Notes: generated by a model not told the origin, from the sequence alone. A DNA stretch of 64,000 nt from Apodemus sylvaticus (GCF_947179515.1 NC_067473.1:69839719-69903718); one strand, 5' to 3'; positions 22,600 through 35,705 are shown, numbered from the stretch's first letter. Program-made: numbers and translations.

Positions 22600-23925
22600 G
22601 GTCAATCAGAGCAATAAGATGTAGGGCTCATTATTTAATGTAACCTACTTTCTACTCAGCTTGCTTGTAAATGTCTGCTAATTGTTCATGATACTCAGGT
22701 GGAAATAGTCTAAATTCCATAGTTGGCTTAAGGTTGTACATATTTTTGTGGAACTTTGATTTTTCTATAATGTTTGGCACAAATTTAAGTCTATCAAAAT
22801 CATGGTGTGCAAAATCTCAATGCAATGTAAGATTCATACTATCACTTTTATGACATTCGAACAAAAATCATAATATTAAGATATAATGAAATATGGATTC
22901 ACCATTTTGCAATAATAAAATGTAGGTAAAAATAAAGCATATACTGCATGATGTATCTCAAAATAGAGGTAAGAGCTTAAGGAGAGAGACGTTAACTTTT
23001 CTGAGTGAATTAGAATTGAATGGATATGCGAGTCAGAGCATCACAGAGTTTTCTCTTCAGAAATGTGTGAAATTTTATATATAAGTAGTCAATGATTGGA
23101 ACACAATAACTACCCTGGTAAGGGCACAATTCTTGGTTACAGAGCAAAATAATGAAAACCGTTTAAGAGATGTAAAAGTTACTGTTAAACTCCATTCACA
23201 AAATTAATGAAAACTGTCCTCTCTCTCCACGAAAAGTGCCTAAATGAGGTTCTGGAGCAGAAAGTTTCACCATAATGCACCTTTGGCTTTCCACACTCCC
23301 AGTTGTCTGTCTTTCAAGCCTGTAAGTGTTGATACTATGTGTAGTGTTTAAAATGGGCTACTTCATGCAAAGGTGCCCAATGAAACAAGAAAGAGATGTC
23401 AAAAGATCTCTTGGACCCAAAGGAGAAAGAACTCAGGTCTGTTTGCTTGACTAACTGCCCGTAGCATGTAGGACATTACAGGGAGCAAACTGAAGGCCAG
23501 GATAGAGCTGATGGCTACATATTATACAGTGTTGGGGAAGTCAGTGGAATAGAATTCAGAGGAAAAGCCATGGAGTGGTGACCAGTGGCTTAAAAACACA
23601 TAGTAGTCTGAGAAGATGCACTCCATACAGAATATTGTTTGGGAAAGGCATCTAACTCACAAAAGAGGTGCTCTCTGATAATTGTAGACTCTTATCTGGC
23701 TTCCAAAATCGATTTCAGACATCTGTTTGGCAGCAGAACCATCTGATATGATGATCCCTTGATATACAAGATAAAACCAGCAGCACCTCCATTAGGTGAG
23801 TGGACATGACATAGCACACTCGCCACCTAGTGGGCATTCATTGCAATTTCTCCCGTTTTATGATTCTGTTTATATGTATTGTATACAATGCATCTCACAA
23901 TATTAATGAGTGTGTATGCTCATTG
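22600..23925. other. Intergenic DNA, nothing recognised
   Basis: Mixed composition; no repeat or gene identified by eye. Confidence 0.4.
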
Positions 23926-23927
23926 GT

Positions 23928-23928
<1 letters not shown>

Positions 23929-23994
<66 letters not shown>
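23929..23994. repeat. Compound (TG)n(AG)n microsatellite
   Basis: A TG run (23929-23951) switches abruptly to an AG run (23952-23993). No SINE body was recognised beside it. Confidence 0.97.
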
Positions 23995-23998
<4 letters not shown>

Positions 23999-25465
23999 GT
24001 GTTAGATGACATGAGATCAATCTATTTATGAGATACACTTTACTATCTGAACTCGGGGAGTATAATGATGGTACGTTTTGTCTCTGGACAGGCGGACCAA
24101 CATTCTTTCTAGAATTCTGATTGAGGTCGAGTTGGTGGTTATGTTCTCTCTTCACAGTTTTAACAGAAAGGTCCACTCTGTCAGTAACTGGGAATAACTT
24201 GGTTTTCCCTTTTTTTTTAAAAAAAAAAAAATATTACTGCTTTTTAATTTTTGAAATTATAATTACATCATTTTACCATCTCATTATTCCTGCTAAACAC
24301 TCTCATATATACCCACTTCCTTTTTTCAAATTCACAGCCTTTTTTTAAATGAATTTTTTTATTGCCTAATTATTGTATTAGGAATTTTACTTCTTTTCTC
24401 CTCCCACTCCGATGTTGCTGCTCTCTAGATAGCTTTTCATATTTAAAGAATCTTTGAAGTTGTACATTTAAGCATGTCAAGTGACCAAGGAGCAGCTATT
24501 TAAAGCCTTAGTGGGGAGGCTGCTTAGACATTACAATATCTCAGGAAAGCTTTCTAGTAATTGGCTTTCCCATGATGTTGGCCACATCTATGGAGATTCC
24601 TGTTACCACCATCCTATCAGTGCGGTTGCCTTACTCTGAGCTCATGTTTCCAGCATCATTCAAGTGATGGGGCAGAAGGATCAACAGAGAGGACTGTCTT
24701 CTCCATCACATTTTAAAGACGTCTTGGTACTTGTCTCTATCACTTCACATCAACTTCTAAGCTGTCTTGGCTTTGAACTTTCAGTCACCACACTGTCCCT
24801 GCCTTGGATAGATCTTCACAATGCATTTTCATTTTGCAGTTAGTCCTTTCTACTGTGTCTAACTCTGTTGATATTCATGGTGCATACACACATGAGTGCT
24901 CTCTCTCACACACAGATCTCCCTTCACTCTGAAGAAAATTATTTCTCTCACCAGCATTTGAGTCTGAAAGTGATGGGTGATTCGGTTGGCATCTGATCCA
25001 TTCTTCTAAGGCCTCTTCATTATTCTATCTTTTATGTGCTTTGGTACTAACTGTATGATTAGTTAGGTTTCTTCCTCTCGACTCACCAAGGAAAGTCTTA
25101 GGATCAAATAAATCAAACATTAACTCATGTACTAAATGTTTTCACTAAAGAGAGAAAGATCAATTACGTAAATCACAGAGTAGCTCTTCACAAGAGGTGG
25201 CACACATACAGGGTTCATGGCAGTAAGGGTACAGACATATGATTGAGTATATTCAAGTGCTCTTGTGCATTGCAATGTGAGAAGCAAAGGGCTCTATAGT
25301 GTAAGAGTGAATGTATACTTAATCTTGGAATAGGTTTCATATGAAATATCCTGAATTTTTATCAAGATGTAACAGTTACAAATTTAATCAACAGTGAGAA
25401 CCATGAAAAGTTATAGATGTCTCAAGCAGATAGATTAGAATGTAGTAACAAAGTGAATGGTTTTA
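23995..25465. other. Intergenic DNA, nothing recognised
   Basis: Includes a T-run/A-run pair at 24210-24232. No element or exon identified. Confidence 0.4.
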
Positions 25466-25469
25466 TGAA

Positions 25470-25910
25470 TCAGTAATAGATATTCTTGTCAACTTGATAT
25501 AGTCGGGAAATTAAAAACACAATAGAGGAATTGCCTCCATTAGATTGGTCTATGTGCAGGTCTGTGTGACATTTATTATCATTGTTATTATTATTGTTGT
25601 CATTATTACTATTAATTATTACTAGTTGAAGATGGAGGGCCAGTCTTCTGTGGGTTGTGCTAACCTTAGTTATGGGCTCCTTAGCGTCATCAGAAGTGTA
25701 ACTCAGCAGTTATCCTGAAGCAAATTGGTAAGAAGCCTTGCTTCATGCTCTCTTCTCTGGTTCTGACTCAAAGACCCTGCCTTTAATCCTGCCTTGGCTT
25801 ATCTCAACAGTAGACCATAGCCTGTAAGACCCAGCAAGCCCATTCCTCCTCTAAGTTGCTTTTTGTCAAAATGTTACAGTACAATCATAGAAATCAAGCT
25901 TTATCAAACA
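25470..25910 (+). mobile_element. MaLR-like LTR, sense, with TTA-rich insertion
   Basis: It starts with TTGTCAACTTGATATAGTC and contains GAGGAATTGCCTCCATTAGATTGG, TATTCCTCCTCTAAGTTGC-type 3' end sequence and CATAGAAATCAAG. An AT-rich (TTA/TTG)n stretch at 25573-25625 replaces the usual middle part. Non-coding. Confidence 0.65.
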
Positions 25911-25988
25911 CCATGTGCAATAGAGTGTGAAGTTTTAAATTTTCATAGCTCATTCTGCCCTCTAAACCAGAATAGCAGGCAGCTCATC

Positions 25989-25990
<2 letters not shown>

Positions 25991-26067
<77 letters not shown>

Positions 26068-26098
26068 TCCCTCCCTCCTCCCTCCCTCCCTCCCTCCC
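25991..26098 (+). repeat. Long (CT)n / CCCT homopyrimidine tract
   Basis: About 36 CT units are followed by CCCTCT and CCTC-rich units, giving more than 100 bases of pure pyrimidine on the plus strand. Open frames through it (poly-Leu-Ser, poly-Arg-Glu) are artefacts. Confidence 0.98.
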
Positions 26099-26099
26099 A

Positions 26100-28025
26100 A
26101 TGATATTGGAAAAGATGGCATGTCCTTGGTGATGCAGAAGTGTACCCTCAGGAATCTGTACCACTTGCAATTGGTCCAAATGGATCCAAATGTTCCGTAT
26201 TATTAAATTAATGCACTAGCTGTTAATTTCAGGCAATAATAAAATCAATATACATGAAGTTTCAATTAAATACTCATCAGAGAATATCAATAGTCAGAAC
26301 CCCAATTTTTAAATTCACTCTGCATCCCTTTTGCTTTTGTTTTTGTGGTCACACATCTACCTATTTCAACAGTACAGCAGAAAGAGTCTAAAATGGCACT
26401 CAGCTGTAACTCTCTACAACTCACCCCTCAGAGATGTCTGCATTATATTTGATATGCATCTTCATAGAAATCTTTATAAAATTGAAATAGACATTGATTT
26501 CCATAGAAGGCTTTTTGCCACACGGAGCTAGGGACAAAATATATATGAGTCTATCACTGGATGAACAGTAACATGGTCACAAACCTCAGGGCACTGACCT
26601 TGCTCTGTAATATGGGACAATTTCTCAAGCTTTTGAGGCATAATTATATTAATCAACTAAACAGAGTGTTATAAATTAATTTTAATAAAAATGACGAGTT
26701 TTAAGATCTAATCTAATTTTATTGCTTGGAGTGCATTAAGGCAAAATCAATGACTGGAGATTAGCATTTAAAACTATGAAACTGCATATTTTATTTAATT
26801 TTAAGTTGACACAAAGTTATTCATTAAGTTCATTGTATAAAATAATTTTTTAAGGGATGGTCAGGAAAAATCTCGATTAGCTTAACAAGCTAGTAAATAT
26901 TTTATAAAAGTAGAACAATTTAATGTTCTTTATTTTGCTCCTTTAATTCTATAATGTAAATTGAGTATTGATACTTATTTTAGATTTCAATGAATTGAAA
27001 CTCAAAATGCAAACTTTAAAATAATATTTTTCTTTAGAGTAAGTCTAATTTGTTTAAACATTAAGTCAAACAGTATTCAAATTGAACAGTGAAATTTATT
27101 ATCATATCTGATTCTATTTTCCTTGTATAAACAGAACAAAACTTTGATTTGTAATATAGAGATTTATATTCTAAATTCTATCACATCTTAATTGCAACAT
27201 GAAAGACACACTTAGAGAATCAATTTTAATATGCAAAATTGTTCTTTCTGAAGTAAATAGTCACACCATTCTCCTATTACAGGGAGCAGAAACAATAAAG
27301 AAATCTGACACCAATTCTGAAAACTCTAAGTTCTTTTCCAAACTCTGTAACTTATGAAATCTTTGAAGGTGAAGTAACAACAAAGTATAATGCTCCAGTG
27401 AGATAAGTTTCCTGTAATTCTATAAATTTTTAGAGAGTGAATGTCACACCTTCATAACTTATTAATAATAAAATCTTTTAAGTGTCATAGAAACAAGCTG
27501 CAAATACTAATGACTGTGATGTTTTTTGAGGTAAAAATACTTTCAATTTCAACTTCTTAAGAGATCACTGATTGCCTAGAAAACATCGGGCTAAATCGCA
27601 TATTCCCTTATTAATACATTGCTCATTCTCAGTAAAACATGCAGGAAGCATGATGCTTCAGCAGATTTTAAGCATTTTTCCTATTAAGATTCAGCTCACA
27701 GGCTGAAGTGAAAAAATAGCAGAGGGGTCTAAGAGTTGGCAAAGTAATTTAACACTCATTTCAAAATGCAAACGTCCATTCTCTCTGCTCCTTTTCACTT
27801 CATTCTTCTCTGCTAGAGAGCATGTTCAGTCAGCCAGTCTACTGGATGTAACTGAGTGTGTCACCATGAACTGAATGGTACTATGCACCACACAGAGTCA
27901 CATCATCGAATGCCATGATCTATTTATAAACTAATTAATAATTTCCTTTCATAAGGGAACTATGATACAGATTTCTCTAGGTAAACGTTGATTTTTCTTC
28001 TACTTCTTTTTTATTCTTCTCTCAT
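26100..28025. other. AT-rich intergenic DNA, no repeat recognised
   Basis: A 1.9-kb stretch without any rodent repeat that I recognise and without coding evidence. It could hold conserved non-coding sequence. Confidence 0.45.
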
Positions 28026-28029
28026 ATGT

Positions 28030-29045
28030 TACATCCTGACTGCAATTTCCACTGCCTCCCCTTTCCCTCAGATTCACTCCCTCTCCATCTTCTCCCATAA
28101 AGGAATACAACTCCCAGAGACATCAACTAAGCACATCATAACAAACTAATTAATACTAGGAACATACCATCACATCGCAGCTGGATATGCAACACAATAT
28201 GAGGAAAAGAGTCACACAAGCAAGCAACAAATCAGAGACAGCTCCTGCTCCCACTGTTAATGATTATCACAAGAATATCAAGCTACTCACCCATAACATA
28301 TATGCAGAGGTGTTGTCCCTATAGACTCCCTGATTTCTGAGTTACCATGTGTCCAAGACAGTTGATTCTATGGGCCATGTTCCCCTGGTGTATCCCTGAC
28401 AACTCTGGTGCTTCCAACCCTTCTCCACTTCTCCACTGGACTCTCAGAGTTCTACCCTTGTCTGGCTGTTGCATTTTGTCTGCATCTGGTCCCCTCTTGG
28501 ACAAGTTTTCTCTGGTCTCTTAGGTGGCAATTCTGATAGGCTCTCATCCCAGTACCCTCTACAGGCAATAAAACTGTAGGTTGAATGTTTTGTGGCTGGC
28601 TTGGAGTCCCAAACTCTCACTTGAGGCCTTGTCTGATTACAGAGGATGGCTACATCAGTCTCTTTGTTCCCCATTTCAGTGACCTTTTGCTCTACTTACT
28701 ACCCAAATTCCATGGTGTCTCCATTGCACTAGGTTTCCACCTTGCCCCGGAAATGTCCCCTGCCAAATTCCAGTCATTTTACCCAGTATTTTTCCCCTCC
28801 TCCCCATACATCCGGTCCTTCCTGTTTCCAATACCATTCACCCCTGTCCACCTTCTAAATCTCTTCTATCTCCCCTTCCGAGGGAGATCCTTTTGTTCCC
28901 CCATAATCATTCCTTGTTACTTAGCATCCCTGGAACTGTGGACAGTAGCATAATTATATTTTACTTTATATCTAATATCCACTTATAAATTAGTACATAC
29001 CATGTTGTCTTTCTGAATCTGGGTTACCTCACACAAGATGAGGTG
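28030..29045 (-). mobile_element. LINE-1 (Lx-type) 3' UTR and ORF2 end, antisense
   Basis: Antisense landmarks run in order: AGAGACAGCTCCTGCTCCCACTGTTA, CCATAACATATATGCAGAGG, GTTGATTCTATGGGCC, the GTAGGTTGAATGTTTTGTGGCTGGCTTGGAGTCCCAA block, and the ORF2 end with AATATCCACTTATAAATTAGTACATACC and TTCTGAATCTGGGTTACCTCACAC. No intact frame. Confidence 0.85.
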
Positions 29046-29119
29046 TGGATTATCATTGGTGTATATTAGTGGGATTCTGTGTAGTGTCCGAACGCATGCT
29101 GACAAAACACATGGGGAAA

Positions 29120-30560
29120 CAACCTCCCCTCCTACCTAGAAACTACTATTCTACATGTAGAGGAACTTATTGAGTTGTCTATTTTATACATATAACAGAA
29201 GATTTCTTGAAAATATTTTAATCTTCTCTATAACAGAATTTCATGAGGATAATATATTCTGTATTCATCTATTTGTGGACCAATAAATTTTTTCTATAAC
29301 TGACCTGTTAGGAAATTTCTACCAAAAATATGGGTTTGTAAGAAACTGGGTGGTATAGGAAATTCATTTCACTTGACTGTGCACAAGACTGTATATACTT
29401 GAATTCTACTGTGCAACTTTCAATTCTTTCTTGAGGAACTTTTATGCAGATTTCCATAAGAACTGCACAAACTGACATAGCTTGGACCAAAGTATTTGTG
29501 TTGTTTTTCCTGCATATTCTTGAATTATTTATCTCTTTATTAATAGTCATTGTAGCTGAAGTAAGAAAAAAAAATCCTATAGAAGTTTTCACTTTTGATT
29601 TCCTAATGGCAAATGAGGGTAAATATCTTTTTGATATATTTATTGGGCATTTGCATTTCTCTGATTGATAGGTGACTTACCTGTAGTTGGTGATATGAGT
29701 CAAGAGTTGAGAACACTCATTGTTCTTACAAAGGACAAGGGTATACAGTTCCACACAGATAGTGGGCCATAATCATCAGTAACCACAATTCCAGAGGATC
29801 TGATGGCCTGCTCTGGCTTTTATAGGCATCAGGCACACACATGGCACATATACATCTATGAAGGCAAAACACTGATGTACATAATGGCTTAATTATTTCA
29901 TTTATATAAGTTGCTCAACTTTAATTTTATCTCTTGGATATTTTTGTTCATGTTAGTGCTTTTTAAAAATTGTTGTCACTCATAAATTCTGGATATCACA
30001 CCATTAACAGATATTTGGATCACATCTATTTACATAGTAGGTTTATCTTTCACTCCATCAATGATCTTCTCTGGAGAAGTGTTTGTGATTCACCTGCAGT
30101 GCCATTTGTCACGTTTTGGTTTAATTACTTGTGTTTCTGCTGTCACAACCAACATTTAAAAAGTTACCAAAATTGATGCACTACTGTCTTCAAAAGTTAC
30201 CTGAGGATTTCTTGTGGCTGTTTCACATCAGAGGTTATACATTTACATAGCTCTTCATTTTATGTTGATTTTTGCTTCGGTGGATGGAGATGGTACAGTA
30301 AGATCTTAATCATCTGTATGTGGATGCTGAGTATTAATTAGGATTTATTAAATTGTTTGTACTTAAGTGCTGTTTCTGGCAGCATTGTGAAGAACCAATT
30401 GTCTATAGTAACACAGATTTATTTCAGGGACCTGAATTATCTCCAATTGACCTGTGTGCATGCTGTTATGTTGGTGCCATGCTACTTTGGTTACTGCTAT
30501 GGTGCTATATCATGCCTTCAAGTTAGTTACTGCGTTTCCTCCATTTTTGTTTAGTTTTGG
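29120..30560 (-). mobile_element. Older LINE-1 ORF2 remnant, antisense, split by a B3 SINE
   Basis: Antisense ORF2 landmarks of an older L1 include TTGGGCATTTGCATTTCTCTGATTG, ATTCTGGATATCACACCATTAACAGAT, and TGTTGGTGCCATGCTACTTTGGTTACTGC near the right end. Divergence is high. The B3 at 29690-29885 splits it. Confidence 0.7.
29690..29885 (+). repeat. B3-type SINE
   Basis: ACTCATTGTTCTTACAAAGGAC, CCACAATTCCAGAGGATCTGATGGCC, GGCATCAGGCACACACATGGCACATA and AAGGCAAAACACTGATGTAC match B3 in sense orientation. It lies within the antisense L1 and is therefore younger than it. Confidence 0.82.
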
Positions 30561-30576
30561 TTTTTTTTTTTTTTTG

Positions 30577-30868
30577 GTCAAAAACATGGAATGCAGTCAC
30601 TGATAAGTACATATTAATTATCCCAGAAGTTCTGAATACTTAAGACACATTTAACATATCAAATGATCCCCAAGAAGAAGCAAGGAGAGGTTCCTGGTGC
30701 TGGAAAAGCTTGATGCAGCATTGTAGGGATTACCAGGACAGAGAAGTGGGAAGGGGGTGATTGGGGAATGGGTGGAGGGAAGAGGGCTTATGGGACTTAT
30801 GGAGAGGGAGGAACTGGGAAAGGAGAAAGCATTTGGAATGTAAACAAAGAATATAGAAAATAAAAAAG
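30577..30868 (+). mobile_element. LINE-1 3' end, sense, internally reduced
   Basis: CACTGATAAGTACATATTAATTATCCCAGAAG (end of ORF2) runs into a shortened 3' UTR ending GCATTTGGAATGTAAACAAAG and an A-rich tail. The adjacent antisense L1 is a different, older insertion. Confidence 0.75.
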
Positions 30869-32980
30869 GAATTCTTTCAATAGAAGTTGCCTTTGTTGTT
30901 TCTCTATCAACTGAAGATTTTAGAGATTATAGTTATTCCAGTGCTAAGTTACTATTAAAAGCCAATGTCTTGAATTACTTCTCAGCTAGTACGAAGCCTT
31001 TAGTACAGAGATATATACTTTCGCTTCATGAAACCTTCTGGTTGGCATGTCCTGCTTTTTCATGAAATCAAAATACATTGACCATATTAAGGACTGCTAA
31101 GCCCTGGTGCACTTTTGAACTCTGTGACGTTTGTATCACCCCCAGGAGGTCAAAGGTGTCTGTATTCTACTAGTCTTGTCTTTCTTCCGGAGATGTGGTC
31201 CATTCCTATGACAGAGAGTGAGCTGAAGGACTCAGGAACATTATTTAGTGTTCCAATCATTAGGAAAAATGCAAGCAGATGGAGCAGGGAAATAATATCT
31301 TCTGCTAATTATCCAAATGGATGAGCTGACAGAACTTTACATTCTCCCAAGAGAGCCAAAGGTTTACAGATCTCTGGCCAATGTTGGCCAAGCTGGCTGC
31401 TTGTAAAGAGCACAGTTGCCTGAATCTATCCTTCTTTTGGACTCCTCTGAAGCTTTTATGGAGAAGGCTTACACATTCCATCCTCTTTTCCTTACCTCTT
31501 TTGCATCTCATTGATGTGTTTCTTCAATGACAAATTTTGCATTAAATGTTAGACAAAACAGCATTCCGAAATGCAAAAAAAAAAAAAAAAAAAAACAACC
31601 AATCTAGTTTCCTAAACATAGAAGCTTAGATGCATATTTAAGTGTCTCTGCCTTTTCAAAACAGATTATGATTTTTTGGTGCATTGTTTTTATGTTAAAT
31701 AATGCATGGAAACAGTTGATGAATTTCCCATTCCATCAAATATGCATTCATCTCCTTGTTCTCTATCACTCTAAACATTTTCTTATTCATCTTCAGATCT
31801 GGGTGTTCAGAGTTTCATCAAAGCACTGATGGTTGCCTGGCTTACAAGTGTACTTTGTGCACCAGCCTGTTAGCATCATTCTGTTCAGCAGCTTTCAGCT
31901 GCCCTCCTAACCCTCCACAGATGTCTCAGGAGCCTGTGCTCATGCTTATGGAGGGAGGGAAAGCAGAATGTGTGGGGTAAACCCATCACCCTAACAGCTC
32001 AAAGCATAGGACCTGTTGAAGGCTGGTCAATGTTAGCCAACCCAAGTGCAAAGCAAGCACATTACCGACCACAACTCCTTCTAGGTTGACTCCTTACATT
32101 GCAAATTTTACACATTTACAGTAGATATGTCAGATCTCTATCTATGTTTTCCACACTTCATTGAACCTCTCAAAGGCCCTAGCATTACCTATCCCTCACA
32201 CCATTACCTCCAGCTAAATGAGCTGCATCTGAGGTTCATGTGCCTCATCTTCTAAGAAATATTCCGCTCCTCTGCTTGCCACAGGACCCCTTGCCTTTTT
32301 AAACTCCTGTGAAGCTCCCTCTGCTAACAGAAATAATGTGATCTATAATACCAGATGAAGTGAGACACTTAATTTCAGATGATGTTCCAATCCTTTCTTG
32401 ATAACCTGCGGCTGTCAAAATTAAATTTGCTAACAAATATAAAAGATGCAATAAATAATAAATGTGAATTGATTGAGAATTCTGGTTCTCTTCTTAGACA
32501 ACTGCTTTTGGCTAACAGAATTGACCTCATTGTATAGAGAGGTTTATTCTACCTCACTCTGCAAAATTAAAAAGATTATCTGATTACTAGAAATAACTAT
32601 TTTAAAATAAGTATCATGCTTTTAAAGAAAAACTATAAAAAATAATGTTGCCTTAAAATGGCCAAATAACTTTAATCCATGGAGGAGATTTTGATGTGTC
32701 ATTCAGCATTTTCAAAACTTCATTTCATTATGCCATGATATGGCATGGGATTAAGATTCTAGATTTAGAGGTAGAAGAGGTCATGTGTAAGCAATCACAT
32801 TACCTTATTGAACTATTATCATTAACTCTTATTCATAAATTATACAAAACCAAAGTTTAAGTTTTTTAAACAAATTCTAACCACAATACAAATAACTAGT
32901 TTGTTCTTGAATGTAAGTGTGAACATAGCTCAACTACTATATTTAAGACAGTCTCCTGTATAGCAATTTGGTCTGTAAGC
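30869..32980. other. Intergenic DNA; includes a 22-base poly(A) run
   Basis: A run of 22 A's at 31574-31595 could be the tail of an old retrocopy ending at about 31573, but no parent gene is recognised in 31100-31570 and no flanking duplication was found. The remainder shows nothing identifiable. Confidence 0.4.
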
Positions 32981-32982
32981 AA

Positions 32983-33027
32983 AACACACACACAGACACA
33001 CAGACACACAGACACACACACACACAG

Positions 33028-33065
<38 letters not shown>

Positions 33066-33079
33066 GAGAGAGAGAGATA
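32983..33079. repeat. Compound (CA)(CAGA)(TA)(GA) microsatellite
   Basis: ACAC/CAGACA units pass to pure CA (33028-33050), then TA (33051-33065) and GA (33066-33077). Confidence 0.97.
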
Positions 33080-33189
33080 CACACATCTTAAATGGAAAGA
33101 AAACAGTGTTTGCTCTTGTACGGATCATTTACCATATTGTATTGTCAAAATATAAAGTAGATAATCATTTTTTCCAACTTAATTTGTTT

Positions 33190-33545
33190 TATTATTTGGA
33201 AATGTCACACAATGCATCCCAATCATACCAGTCACTTCTCATTCATCCAAGGTCCATTGGTCCACTCTCCTACTCGGTGGAATCCTCTCAAAATGAGAAA
33301 AAAATTTACCAAGTCCAATTTATGTAGTCCATCTACTCATTGGAGCATGGTCAAACATCCAGTGACTAGCCCCTTAAATATAACTGAGTTTTTCCCTACT
33401 CGGTTACTAGAGCCATCAACTGTGGAGAGCTGCACTTCAGTATGCCTATTACAAAGTTTAAGGACTTTCCTCATTGGCTTTATCTCCAGGCTGTTTTATA
33501 TGGAAAGTGGGTTGTGACAGAAGCCTTCAATGCCTGTCATTCTCA
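33190..33545 (-). repeat. Rodent interspersed repeat, antisense, unassigned
   Basis: CACAATGCATCCCAATCATACC, ACTCATTGGAGCATGGTCAAAC, AGTGACTAGCCCCTTAAATATAACTGAG and CATCAACTGTGGAGAGCTGCACTTCAG closely resemble a repeat common in mouse DNA, but I cannot place it confidently in a class. Confidence 0.5.
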
Positions 33546-34265
33546 ATTATGGGTCTGCAGTCATTGATATGACTGCAAAAGACTATAAGAATGTTATAGT
33601 ACTATAAGAATTCTTATACATCACTACTATTCTAATTCTGACAAAAAAATACTACAGTGTAAAACAAAAGGATAAGAATTTGCATATTCTTTGACTATAG
33701 TTCCAGTTTCAGGTAGGAAATACAGGGTTAACTCAAAAGATATAGACAAGCAGAGGTTTATGGAGAGGAAGGTTTATATAGAGAGAATAAACAAAAATGT
33801 GAACAGCTATGATCAACTTGTGACTTGCACCCAGCATTTCTGCCTCTAAAAACAAAAGGTAAGATTAGGCAAGGTGAGAGTAGTGAAACCTATGTGTAAT
33901 TAGATGGAGAAAAGCTTAAGCCCTGGACAGCAGCCATTGTAAGTTTCAAGTCTGCTACAATTATAGGAAAACAATTGAATAGCTACCACAACTTTTTTCC
34001 TCTCCCCATACCATGCTTTCATCAAAACACCCAGTGCAGGGGCACTGTTTATAAGACTGAAGAGGATTCTTTACCTGGGCACTAAGGTATACGACACAAA
34101 ATGATCATTTTAGGTAATGATTTTGGAAAACAATTATTCTCATTAAGATAATCTTTTGTAAAATAGTAACTCATCTTAGGATAAAATTGTACACAAATTT
34201 ATAACTTCAGCATGGTGTATAAAGTAAAATAGTCAATGAATACAATAAGCAATAAATTATCTGGA
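33546..34265. other. Intergenic DNA, nothing recognised
   Basis: No repeat or gene identified. Confidence 0.4.
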
Positions 34266-34269
34266 ACAA

Positions 34270-34590
34270 GGAATCAGATACTACCCACAAAGCCTTGGTC
34301 AGAGAAGTTTCTATTTGCAGCAGATGACTGTCAATGTAGAGGCCAATAAATGGTCAATATGCTGAGAATAAATGACCAGTCCTTTTGTTCTCTGCCCTAA
34401 AGCAGACATCTGTATTCAACTTTTCAAGTTTCAAGAAATAAAATATAAAAGAGAAACAAAGAATAAGCAGTAAGGTAGGAGTGGGTGTGTGGGGGAGCAG
34501 GGAAGGAGTTGGATGGGACAGGGGAGTTGCAGAGGGCAAACCAGGAAGGGGATAACAGCAAGGTTGAAATGTTAATAAATACAACAAGCA
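34270..34590 (+). mobile_element. LINE-1 3' UTR end, sense
   Basis: The last part, TTGGATGGGACAGGGGAGTTGCAGAGGGCAAACCAGGAAGGGGATAACA, then GGTTGAAATGTTAATAAATAC, is the L1 3' terminus. The left half is degenerate and its start uncertain. Confidence 0.65.
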
Positions 34591-34964
34591 ATTAAAAAAT
34601 TTAAAAAGTTACCTGAAAAGGTAAAGAATGTAGAAGTTAGAGTACAGAGAAGAATGCTATAAAATACTGCTGTCTGGAAGTTACATAGTTGTTATACTTA
34701 TGAACTCACAATACTATTGGCTATCGATCTGCACAGGACTGGGACCATTAATATTCTGTTGTGCATGAAGGAGGGTCTCATAAGGTCTCATTCCTACAAA
34801 AGGACATATATATACATATATGTATATATATGACTTAAATATACTTAAAAGCTACAGAGTAATGGTTAGTTGTATTGCACAATACTGTAGCCACTTGTTC
34901 ACTGCTCTTACTCAAGCAAGTAACCCACTCTTCATCTTCATGGAAATAACTATAATTAAATACA

Positions 34965-35120
34965 GACACACACACACATACACACACAAACACACATACA
35001 CACACATACACACATACACACACACACACATACACACACATACACACACACACACACATACACACACATACACACATACACACACACATACACACATACA
35101 CACACACACACACACACACA
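34965..35120 (+). repeat. Long (CA)n tract with regular CATA interruptions
   Basis: About 155 bases of CACACA interrupted by TACA every 8-16 bases, ending in a purer CA run. Cysteine-valine open frames on the minus strand are products of the repeat. Confidence 0.98.
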
Positions 35121-35504
35121 GCTTGAAAACAGGAGGAGACATGGAAAGAAGAGAAATTTTGAAGAAAGGATAAATGAATTATAAATAAAAAGGAAGGGCT
35201 TGGGAGAGAGTATAAGCATTTAGATAAATGAAACACTTAAAGAAGACATTTAAAAGAAAGTCAGAAATGTTTTAAAAGAAAAGTTCTTAAGACACATATG
35301 CATGTTGTATTGTGTTAGGCAAAAAGGCTATAAAAAGTGTATATGTATATAACTCTCTATTCATTATATTAATATACTATTATTTAATTCAATTGGAATT
35401 TCCAAGAGCTTAGATGAGGTGACCTATAAAGAATTATGTTCCTCTGAAAGTGTTTAATTTTAAGTTCATGGCAAAGAATAAATAGAAGATATTTTCACTG
35501 ATGA

Positions 35505-35705
35505 GCCTTGAGAGATGCCTCAGTGATTAAGAACTGGGACCCAGGTAGGGCTGTTGACATCCACAAGATGTCTCATGACTATGTATAATTTCACTTCTAG
35601 GGAATATGATGTCTCTTTCCACCTCTGTGAGCATCAAGCACATACATGGTTCTCATACATATATGGAGGTCAAACACTCACACATATAAAATAAAATAAA
35701 TCTAA
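35505..35705 (+). repeat. B3-type SINE
   Basis: CCTTGAGAGATGCCTCAGTGATTAAGAAC is the head; TTCTAGGGAATATGATGTCTCTTTCCACCTCTGTGAGCATCAAGCACATACATGG fits the B3 body, and the tail ends ATAAAATAAAATAAAT. Confidence 0.82.

Noticed and set aside
23820..23840. CTCF-like GCCACCTAGTGGGC
   Set aside because: Spacing of the core is off by one and key positions mismatch.
25863..26132. Leu-Ser repeat protein and its Arg-Glu antisense partner
   Set aside because: Translation of the (CT)n tract.
28585..28953. 122-codon plus-strand ORF
   Set aside because: It lies entirely in an antisense LINE-1 3' UTR.
31100..31600. Processed pseudogene ending in a 22-base poly(A)
   Set aside because: No parent protein or RNA recognised upstream and no convincing target duplication; noted only as a poly(A) run.
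34835..35236. Cys-Val-rich small protein on the minus strand
   Set aside because: Direct translation of a CA microsatellite; shifts of frame give equivalent ORFs.
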